Below, in pieces: positions 1-5,111 of a stretch of 6,323 nt of DNA. The stretch is from Betaproteobacteria bacterium. GTDB taxonomy: Bacteria > Pseudomonadota > Gammaproteobacteria > Burkholderiales > Thiobacillaceae. Position 1 is the first letter of the stretch. Every line of letters starts with the position of its first letter. Under the pieces are notes generated by a model. That model was not told the DNA's origin. It worked only from the letters and a program-made list of their open reading frames with translations, and searched no databases. The DNA lies in contig JAIFLB010000116.1 in assembly GCA_020049245.1 (NCBI GenBank), positions 1-6,323 of the forward strand. Direction: 5' to 3'. The translations under genes and the position numbers were made by a program.

Positions 1-975
1 TTCCGCTGCTGTCGGCAACTTCAAGCCGGTAATCCGCGCCTTTTGCAGCACTTCCCAGTAATAACGATAGGTGGCGCGGTCGTGCAGTTCGCCGGCATGC
101 TGGATCGGGCCCCAATCCGCCTTTTGCGCAGCAAGCAAAATCGCCGCACCGGTTTCCACTTCGCTGTAGTCCGGCTTCATCGCATCGACGATGGGCTGAA
201 TCTGAGTCGGATAGATGCTCCACTGACGCAGAAAGCCGAACTCCATGCGCGCGCGGCGGGCGTCCTGATAGGTGGTGTACGGGTTCTTCAGATCCAGCGT
301 GACGTTGTGCGCCGGAATGACGCCATTCGCCAGCGCCGCCGACACCACTTCGGTTTTGGCGCGGGCGATCAGCTTGTGCTCGAACTGGCCGGGGCTGCGC
401 ATCGCGCTGGCGGGAATCGCACCGTGATGGCCGGAGACGAAGTCCATCAGGCCGAAGTCCAGCACCTGCAGCCACGGCAAGGTGGCGATGCGGTGTACAT
501 CACGCAGTGCGCCGTGGGTTTCGATCAGGATATGAATCGGAATTTCGCGCTCGATGCCGTGCTGTTTCGCAGTCTGCTGGATGAACCCGATCATCTCGGC
601 GGCATGCGCATATTCAGTGCTTTTCGGCAGCGTGATATAGGCCAGCAACTCACCGGCGCCACCGACCAGAATCTCCACATCCTGCCGCCAGGCCGGGTGC
701 GAAAAATCGTGGATGCGCGCGCCAGCCATGCGGTGATGATTGGCTTCGGTCTGCAACACCCGCACGATCATCTCGGCGTGCTCCTGCTCGCGCCCGGCCG
801 GTGCGCCGTCCTCGCAATCGCAGGTGATGTTGAACACCGGCCCGAGTTTTTCCATCTGTTCCAGCGCTTTCAGGATCAGCTTTTCGCTACCGGCGAAATG
901 CTCGCAGGCAGGGATCACCGGAAAAGGTTTTTCTCCAGCGAACAGGGCGGCGGCGGGGTGTACGGGTGTAGTCAT
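1..975 (-). CDS. HpcH/HpaI (CitE-like) CoA-ester lyase, divergent subfamily, 3' end outside window
   Basis: Translating the minus strand from the ATG at 975 gives 325 codons with no stop before the window edge, so the C-terminus is missing. An SD-like GGAG lies 5 nt before the ATG. The protein has the order of a CitE-like TIM barrel: an acidic strand CDCEDG (residues 52-57), the substrate-binding Arg in ARIHD (R87), LPK (K118), a metal-ligand Glu in LIETHG (E152) and a metal-ligand Asp in GLMDF (D178). Family members cleave or form beta-hydroxyacyl-CoA esters such as malyl-CoA, beta-methylmalyl-CoA or citramalyl-CoA, using Mg2+. The usual GKxxIHPxQI segment is replaced by WSIYPTQI (252-259), so this is a distant branch. 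It follows the hydratase gene, which suggests that it acts on the hydration product, for example cleaving beta-methylmalyl-CoA to glyoxylate and propionyl-CoA. Family assignment is firm; the substrate is inferred. Confidence 0.88.
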   Translation of the reverse strand, partial: MTTPVHPAAALFAGEKPFPVIPACEHFAGSEKLILKALEQMEKLGPVFNITCDCEDGAPAGREQEHAEMIVRVLQTEANHHRMAGARIHDFSHPAWRQDVEILVGGAGELLAYITLPKSTEYAHAAEMIGFIQQTAKQHGIEREIPIHILIETHGALRDVHRIATLPWLQVLDFGLMDFVSGHHGAIPASAMRSPGQFEHKLIARAKTEVVSAALANGVIPAHNVTLDLKNPYTTYQDARRARMEFGFLRQWSIYPTQIQPIVDAMKPDYSEVETGAAILLAAQKADWGPIQHAGELHDRATYRYYWEVLQKARITGLKLPTAAE

Positions 976-1004
976 CTTGTCTCCAGTTTCGTCGTCACAT
1001 ATCC

Positions 1005-1079
1005 GTAGGATGGGCCAAGCGCAGCGGGCCCATCAATCCGCAACGTCCGATGGGCCCGCTTACGCTTGGCCCATCCTAC
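1005..1079. repeat. REPIN, type-1 REP pair in inverted orientation
   Basis: Two units of 30 and 31 nt (1005-1034 and 1049-1079) face each other across a 14-nt spacer. They are reverse complements except for one substitution and one inserted base. The element starts with GTAG and ends with CTAC. Each unit also folds on itself through an 8-bp stem GATGGGCC/GGCCCATC. A GTAG head followed by a palindrome, in inverted pairs, is the known hallmark of REP sequences and REPINs moved by RAYT transposases. It sits between the hydratase stop and the start of the last lyase gene. The same family recurs at 4999-5072. Confidence 0.85.
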
Positions 1080-1101
1080 AAAAGCGCTCCCTCTCCCCCG
1101 G

Positions 1102-1127
1102 CCCCTCCCCCGCTTGCGGGGGAGGGG
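1102..1127. repeat. GC-rich perfect hairpin repeat
   Basis: A perfect 12-bp inverted repeat, CCCCTCCCCCGC against GCGGGGGAGGGG, closes on a 2-nt loop (TT, 1114-1115). A further C-rich CCCTCTCCCCCGG run lies directly to its left (1089-1102). It resembles the CTCTCCC...GGGAGAG type of dispersed intergenic repeat seen in many proteobacterial genomes. It lies 23 nt beyond the hydratase stop codon. In the direction of transcription it is not followed by a T-run, so I do not call it an intrinsic terminator, although such a stem in the mRNA could protect the 3' end or slow readthrough. Confidence 0.7.
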
Positions 1128-1149
1128 GGAAAGGCAAGGGCGTTGCGGT

Positions 1150-2205
1150 TTAGTTTTGGCGCGGCATCAATACGGTGTAATCCAGATCGAGAACGACATT
1201 CGGGTGGTACTTGCCATCGACTTTGGTTTCACTCAACTCAGCCGGCATCAAGTTCTTCAGGCCCAGCATGCGCAGCCGAAGCGCGCCCAGGTCTTCGCGT
1301 CCAGGCAGTTCCCATTTGTCCAGCACTTCGGTACGCGCATACAGCGTGTCGCCGGCGAAGGTGGGATTGCAATGCGTACCGGCGTTGATCGCGGCGACCA
1401 GCAGTGCGTTTTCCAGACCTTCGTAGCTCAGCGCGCGACACACGGAAATGACGTGGCCGCCGTAGACCAGTCGCCGACCGAAAGCCGATTCGCGCATCAG
1501 ATGCGCGTCGAAATGCAAGCGCGCCGGGTTCTGGTACAGGCGCGTGGCAAAGGTGTGGTCGGACTCGTCCAGCGTCATGCCGGCGGGATGGTCGATGCGT
1601 TCGCCGATGTCGTAATCGTCCCAGCGCCAGGGGCCGCCAGTCAGGCCGGTTTCGAATTCGCGACAGTCGAGGAAATCGGGAATGACCAGCCGCTCCGGCT
1701 TCACGTGTGCGCTCGTTTCGGGAATCACCTCGGTCGGCGCCGGACGCGCACGGTCGCGTTTCTTCACCATCACCCAGCGGATCCAGGTCAGCACTTCTTC
1801 GTCGTTCTGGTTCACTGCAGTCGAACGCACCCAGACCACACCGCTGTCACCGCTGCTGTTTTGCTTCAGTCCGATCACTGTCGATTCGGCCGCCAGACTG
1901 TCGCCGACATAGACCGGCGCGAGCCATCGCACATCCGCATAACCCAGGTTGGCAACAGCATTCAGCGAGATGTCCGCTACCGTCTTGCCGAACGCCAGGT
2001 GGAACACCAGCATTTCATCGAGCGGGCGCGCCGGATAGCCGAGTGCATGCGCCACCGGCGCGGCGCAGCCGATGACATGGCGCGAACCGGTCAGCGCCAG
2101 GTAAAGCGAAATATCGCCCTCGCCCACGGTGCGCGGCGTGGCATGTACAAAAGTACGGCCGAGATAGAAATCCTCGAAAAAATGACCGCTGCTGGCTTTG
2201 TTCAT
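1150..2205 (-). CDS. mch: Mesaconyl-CoA hydratase-like MaoC family dehydratase (double hotdog)
   Basis: This 351-aa protein starts at an ATG with AAGGAAG about 6 nt upstream. The N-terminal pattern FFEDFYLGRTFVHATPRT (9-26) followed by EGDISLYLALTGSR (29-42) is what I recognise from mesaconyl-CoA/beta-methylmalyl-CoA hydratases of the ethylmalonyl-CoA pathway, which are of similar length. Two hotdog domains are visible, roughly residues 8-150 and 185-350. The second carries the MaoC-type active-site stretch NPARLHFDAHLMRESAFG (226-243) and LVYGGHV (246-252). In the first the corresponding position reads GSRH, so catalysis probably rests in the C-terminal half. The family reversibly hydrates mesaconyl-CoA to (2R,3S)-beta-methylmalyl-CoA in the cytoplasm. 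Lyase genes on both sides fit that role. A related substrate such as itaconyl-CoA or methylfumaryl isomers remains possible. The stop is TAA at 1152-1150. Confidence 0.82.
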   Translation of the reverse strand: MNKASSGHFFEDFYLGRTFVHATPRTVGEGDISLYLALTGSRHVIGCAAPVAHALGYPARPLDEMLVFHLAFGKTVADISLNAVANLGYADVRWLAPVYVGDSLAAESTVIGLKQNSSGDSGVVWVRSTAVNQNDEEVLTWIRWVMVKKRDRARPAPTEVIPETSAHVKPERLVIPDFLDCREFETGLTGGPWRWDDYDIGERIDHPAGMTLDESDHTFATRLYQNPARLHFDAHLMRESAFGRRLVYGGHVISVCRALSYEGLENALLVAAINAGTHCNPTFAGDTLYARTEVLDKWELPGREDLGALRLRMLGLKNLMPAELSETKVDGKYHPNVVLDLDYTVLMPRQN

Positions 2206-2254
2206 GGCTGGCTTCCTTTGTCGTGTCTTTTCGGCACTGTGCAGAATCCAGCCT

Positions 2255-3169
2255 TCACTGGACCCCGACCTGCACCGAATCGACCATGTTGGTGATGTCG
2301 TCCATCGCCATCTTTTCTATCATGGCGTGGATCATCAAGGTGCGCCGTGCCGCCTCAACATGAAGATTTTCTACCAGACGACCATCAACCACGGTGACCC
2401 CGCGCCCTTCTGCATTGGCTTCGGCAAAGGCGTCGATGATCTTGCGGGCGCGTTCGACACTGGGCGCATGCGGCGTGAAGGCATCGTTGGCATATTGAAT
2501 CTGCAACGGGTGGATCACCGTCTTGCCGTCGAAACCGAGGTCGCGCGCCATGCGGCAGGCGTACTCGAAGGTGGGCATGTCTTTCATGTCGAGATAAACG
2601 CCATCGACAATGGGCAGGCCATGTGCGCGAGCCGCCAGCAGGCAGTGCGACAGGCTGTACAGAATCGGCAGTCGGTCCGGCGTGATGCGCGCATGCAGTT
2701 CGTTGGTCAGGTCGGAAGTACCCATCACCAGACAGCGGATGCGCTCTGACGCGCCGGCGATTTCCTCGGCGCGCAGCACGGCCAGCGGCGTTTCCAGCAT
2801 CACCATGATCGGCAGATGCTCACCGCCGGCGGCATCCAGCGCGGCCAGCGCAGCAAGCACATCGGCGCGGCTCTCGATGCGCGGAAACAGGATCGCATCC
2901 GGCTTCAAGGGCGCAATCGCGGTGAGGTCGTCCAGGCCCCAGGCGGAATCGTGCCGGTTGACCCGCACCACCACTTCGCGCTGACCGTAACCGCCTTCCT
3001 GCAGCGCTTCGGCGGCGTTGCGACGCGCCTCGGTTTTGCGCGCCACCAGCACTGATTCCTCCAGATCGAAGATCAGCGTATCGACCCGCAACTCACGGCC
3101 CTTGGCCAGGAAACGCGGCACGCAGGCCGGGATGTAGAGCATGGAACGACGCGGACGGTAGTGACTCAT
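2255..3169 (-). CDS. CitE-like HpcH/HpaI CoA-ester lyase (304 aa)
   Basis: This 304-aa protein has the classical CitE-like layout. RRSMLYIP (7-14) opens the barrel, FDLEESV (34-40) is the acidic strand, VRVN supplies the substrate Arg (R69), MLETP the metal-ligand Glu (E126), and GTSDL the metal-ligand Asp (D153). DGVYLDMKD (189-197) and GKTVIHPLQI (215-224) complete the signature. The usual Lys of the LPK(V/I)E strand is Arg here (FPRIES, R97). Length and motifs fit citrate lyase beta-like proteins, (S)-citramalyl-CoA lyase and malyl-CoA thioesterase (Mcl2-like); which one cannot be read from sequence alone. The ATG at 3169 is preferred because GAGGT lies 4 nt upstream. That ribosome binding site and start sit inside a 13-bp direct repeat shared with the end of the preceding ligase gene. 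The gap to the hydratase gene is only 49 nt, so co-transcription with it is likely. Confidence 0.88.
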   Translation of the reverse strand: MSHYRPRRSMLYIPACVPRFLAKGRELRVDTLIFDLEESVLVARKTEARRNAAEALQEGGYGQREVVVRVNRHDSAWGLDDLTAIAPLKPDAILFPRIESRADVLAALAALDAAGGEHLPIMVMLETPLAVLRAEEIAGASERIRCLVMGTSDLTNELHARITPDRLPILYSLSHCLLAARAHGLPIVDGVYLDMKDMPTFEYACRMARDLGFDGKTVIHPLQIQYANDAFTPHAPSVERARKIIDAFAEANAEGRGVTVVDGRLVENLHVEAARRTLMIHAMIEKMAMDDITNMVDSVQVGVQ

Positions 3170-3178
3170 GCCGACCTC
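3166..3178. repeat. 13-bp direct repeat, copy at the 304-aa lyase start
   Basis: TCATGCCGACCTC here is identical to 3288-3300. On the coding (minus) strand it reads GAGGTCGGCATGA and contains the Shine-Dalgarno-like GAGGT plus the ATG start of the 304-aa lyase. The match ends exactly at 13 nt: the next bases differ on both sides. Confidence 0.9.
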
Positions 3179-3186
3179 ACTACCAA

Positions 3187-3272
3187 GTAGGGCGGAAAAG
3201 CCGTAAGGCGCCTTCCGCCGAATGAGCGTGCCACCTTCTGGCGGAAGGCGCCTATCGGCTTTTCCGCCCTAC
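3187..3272. repeat. REPIN, type-2 REP pair in inverted orientation
   Basis: Two 33-nt arms (3187-3219 and 3240-3272) are reverse complements at 31 of 33 positions, the only difference being TA versus AT near the middle, across a 20-nt spacer. Each arm starts GTAGGGCGGAAAAGCCG when read from outside inward and can fold alone through GGCGGAA/TTCCGCC. The head-to-head GTAG architecture identifies a REP doublet (REPIN) of a family different from the one at 1005 and 4999. It occupies most of the 118-nt gap between ligase stop and lyase start and is flanked by a 13-bp direct repeat. Transcribed, it would give a long GC-rich hairpin between two cistrons. Confidence 0.88.
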
Positions 3273-3287
3273 GTTGTTGGGTTGCGT

Positions 3288-3300
3288 TCATGCCGACCTC
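3288..3300. repeat. 13-bp direct repeat, copy at the ligase stop
   Basis: This is the second exact copy of the 13-mer at 3166-3178. On the minus strand GAGGTCGGCATGA encodes the last ligase codons (AGG TCG GCA) and its TGA stop. An ATG is embedded out of frame as ATGA, so the sequence has the form of a stop/start overlap whose start role is now played by the other copy. Confidence 0.9.
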
Positions 3301-4913
3301 CCTGTCGCCAGCGATGGAGACAACTGCTTGCGGATGATCTTGCCGTTCTTGGTGCGCGGAAAATCGGCCGCCAGATAGATGATCTTCGGCGCCTTGTAGC
3401 CGGCCAGATGTTCGCGACCGAACGCGGCCAGTTCATCGGCCGTCACTGAAGTGCCCGGATGCAGCATCACATAGGCCACCACCAGCACCTTGTCGGCGGC
3501 CAGTTCCTCTCCGGTGGCGGCGCAATCGGCGACCGCCGGATGCGTCTTCATGACGCGTTCGATCTCGTGCGGCGACACCCGGTAACCAAAGGAATTGATG
3601 ATGTCGTCGCGCCGACCGAGAAACCAGATGTAGCCGTCTTCATCGAAGCGAGCGTAATCACCGGTCAGGAACCAACGCTCCTTGAACGCCTTGCCGGTTT
3701 CCTCCGGCAGATTCCAGTAGCGCATGAACAGGCCGGGGTCGTCCGCCGGCAGGCAGATCATGCCTTCCTCGCCGGCTGCGACCTCGCGCAGCGTATCCGG
3801 GTCGAGCAGACGCACATCGTGGCCAGGCTGCGGGAAACCGGCGGAACCGGGGCGGATCGGCCGGAATTTGTTTTCCGACAGGTAGTAAGACACTTCCGAC
3901 ATGCCGACAGCCTCAAAGATTTCGACGCCGAAGCGATCCTTCCACAGGCCCAGCATCTCGTCGGACAGATGTTCGCCAGCGCTCATGCAATGGCGCAAGG
4001 TCGGCACGTCGCCGCCGGTGAACTGCGTTTTCTGGATGATCTGGCGATAGATGGTCGGCACGCCGATGAAGATCGTCGCGCTGTGTTTGGCGATCAGCCG
4101 TATCCAGCCTTCGGCGTCGTTCTTGCCCTCATGCACGATCACCGTCTTGCCGCGATACAGCGGGTCCATCAGGCCGGAACCGAGTACATAGGTCCAGTTG
4201 AACTTGCCGGAATGCACGATGCGGTCATTCCCATCCTCAGCGAAGTCGAACCAGTATTGCGCCGCCGGTTCGCGCCCGATCATCGCCCGGTGTCCGTGCA
4301 GCACACCTTTCGGGTAGCCGGTGGTGCCGGAGGTGTAGACCAGATAGGCCGGATCGTGCGATTTGGTCTTGTGTGGTGGCTCGCAGGTGATGATTTCGGC
4401 CAACTCGCTTTCCAGATCGCGCACTTCGATACCGCTGGCAGGCAACAAGCCGCCCGGCCCGGTCAACAGGACAAAGCGCAGATGCGCCAGACCGCCCAGT
4501 TTCTCGCGCAGCCCCTGCCACATGGCCTTGTCGGTGACCAGTACGGTGGCTTCGGAATCGCGCGCCAGATACACCACCTCCTCGGCGGTGAGCAACGTGG
4601 AAGTCGGCACCGCGATGGCACCGCGCTTCATCGCCCCCAGAAATGCGGTGGGATACGCCAGCGAATTCGGCAGCCGGATCAACACCCGGTCGCCGGCTGC
4701 GACACCCAGATTGCGCAGCAACTGGGCGAAACGCGAAGTCGCCTGCGCGAGCTGCCGGTAGGTGGCCGTGGATACGCCCAGCACATCGTCTTCGACGATC
4801 ATCGCCAGTTTGTTCTCGTTGGCAGTGCCCAGATGCGCATCGGTACAGGCCACGCCGATATTGAAGTGCTCGGGCAACTGCCAGTTCCAGGCGGGGAAGG
4901 ATTGAAACGGCAT
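3288..4913 (-). CDS. AMP-forming acyl-CoA ligase (ANL superfamily)
   Basis: From the ATG at 4913 the product is 541 aa, normal for medium-size acyl-CoA synthetases and benzoate-CoA ligase relatives. It carries the P-loop TSGTTGYPKG (194-203), GVPTIYR (284-290), the adenine-site VGMSE (336-340), TGD with the ribose-binding Asp (D419), the hinge GRRDDIINSFGYRVSPHEIE (433-452) and the catalytic lysine in PRTKNGKIIRK (K525). The enzyme adenylates a carboxylic acid with ATP and transfers it to CoA. The acid is unknown; in this operon a short or branched acid feeding the hydratase and lyases is plausible. Start choice: the frame stays open to an ATG at 5111, but that extension translates a palindromic repeat. 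TTGGAG lies 6 nt before the ATG at 4913. A GTG at 4952 with GGAG 7 nt upstream is a real alternative (554 aa); the ATG at 4928 lacks an SD. Confidence 0.9.
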   Translation of the reverse strand: MPFQSFPAWNWQLPEHFNIGVACTDAHLGTANENKLAMIVEDDVLGVSTATYRQLAQATSRFAQLLRNLGVAAGDRVLIRLPNSLAYPTAFLGAMKRGAIAVPTSTLLTAEEVVYLARDSEATVLVTDKAMWQGLREKLGGLAHLRFVLLTGPGGLLPASGIEVRDLESELAEIITCEPPHKTKSHDPAYLVYTSGTTGYPKGVLHGHRAMIGREPAAQYWFDFAEDGNDRIVHSGKFNWTYVLGSGLMDPLYRGKTVIVHEGKNDAEGWIRLIAKHSATIFIGVPTIYRQIIQKTQFTGGDVPTLRHCMSAGEHLSDEMLGLWKDRFGVEIFEAVGMSEVSYYLSENKFRPIRPGSAGFPQPGHDVRLLDPDTLREVAAGEEGMICLPADDPGLFMRYWNLPEETGKAFKERWFLTGDYARFDEDGYIWFLGRRDDIINSFGYRVSPHEIERVMKTHPAVADCAATGEELAADKVLVVAYVMLHPGTSVTADELAAFGREHLAGYKAPKIIYLAADFPRTKNGKIIRKQLSPSLATGRSA

Positions 4914-4919
4914 AGCGGA

Positions 4920-4925
4920 CTCCAA
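4920..4925 (-). promoter_or_regulatory. Ribosome binding site favouring the ligase start at 4913
   Basis: Read on the minus strand this is TTGGAG, 6 nt upstream of the ATG at 4913. The same TTGGAG word occurs again at 4960-4965, correctly spaced before the GTG at 4952, so the two candidate starts compete and the sequence does not settle which is used. Confidence 0.55.
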
Positions 4926-4971
4926 CATGGGCAGGGATTCAGGGGCGTTCACAGGATGTCTCCAACATAAA

Positions 4972-4990
4972 GTAGGGCGAAAAAGCCGCA
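4972..4990. repeat. Solitary type-2 REP unit (degenerate half-element)
   Basis: GTAGGGCGAAAAAGCCGCA matches the head of the type-2 REP arms at 3187-3219 and 3240-3272 with a single G-to-A change over the first 17 bases, then diverges. No inverted partner is found beside it. It ends about 8 nt before the type-1 REPIN that starts at 4999, so two REP families lie side by side in this gap. Confidence 0.65.
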
Positions 4991-4998
4991 AGCACCCC

Positions 4999-5072
4999 GT
5001 AGGATGGGTCAAGCGCAGCGGACCCATCGGTTCGTAGGCGTTGATGGGTCCGCTGCGCTTGACCCATCCTAC
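4999..5072. repeat. REPIN, type-1 REP pair with perfect 30-bp arms
   Basis: Arms 4999-5028 and 5043-5072 are perfect reverse complements over 30 bp with a 14-nt spacer. The element begins GTAGGATGGG and ends with CCCATCCTAC. Each arm has its own 8-bp stem GATGGGTC/GACCCATC. It belongs to the same family as 1005-1079 but carries T:A where that copy has C:G in the stem, in both arms. It lies in the 198-nt gap between the 381-aa lyase stop and the ligase start. An apparent in-frame N-terminal extension of the ligase is only a translation of this repeat. Confidence 0.9.
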
Positions 5073-5111
5073 AAAGGAGATGCCGATGGGGGAGATGTTC
5101 ATCGCGTGCAT

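Noticed and set aside
43..1008. 321-codon open frame on the plus strand
   Set aside because: It is antisense to the partial CitE-like lyase, which has all catalytic motifs on the minus strand.
1102..1127. Intrinsic terminator after the hydratase gene
   Set aside because: The stem is strong, but no T-run follows it on either strand, and another gene of the same orientation follows with a good ribosome binding site.
976..1149. A target duplication around the type-1 REPIN at 1005-1079 like that at 3166-3300
   Set aside because: I compared the sequence next to the hydratase stop with that before the last lyase start and found only a 5-nt AAACT match, which is not convincing.
1066..2295. 409-codon open frame on the plus strand
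   Set aside because: It is antisense to the hydratase, and its N-terminus translates the repeats at 1049-1127. No ribosome binding site or family resemblance was seen.
3187..3272. CRISPR array or insertion sequence remnant
   Set aside because: There are only two inverted units, no regular spacers and no transposase reading frame. The GTAG-headed inverted pair fits a REPIN better.
3459..4970. 503-codon open frame on the plus strand
   Set aside because: It lies wholly antisense to the acyl-CoA ligase, whose motifs are unmistakable. Its translation is rich in His, Arg and Gln as expected of a GC-rich shadow and shows no recognisable domain.
4914..5111. N-terminal extension of the ligase to the ATG at 5111
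   Set aside because: Most of the extension is a translation of the palindromic repeat at 4999-5072 and adjoining repeat DNA, and proper ribosome binding sites lie before the GTG at 4952 and the ATG at 4913.
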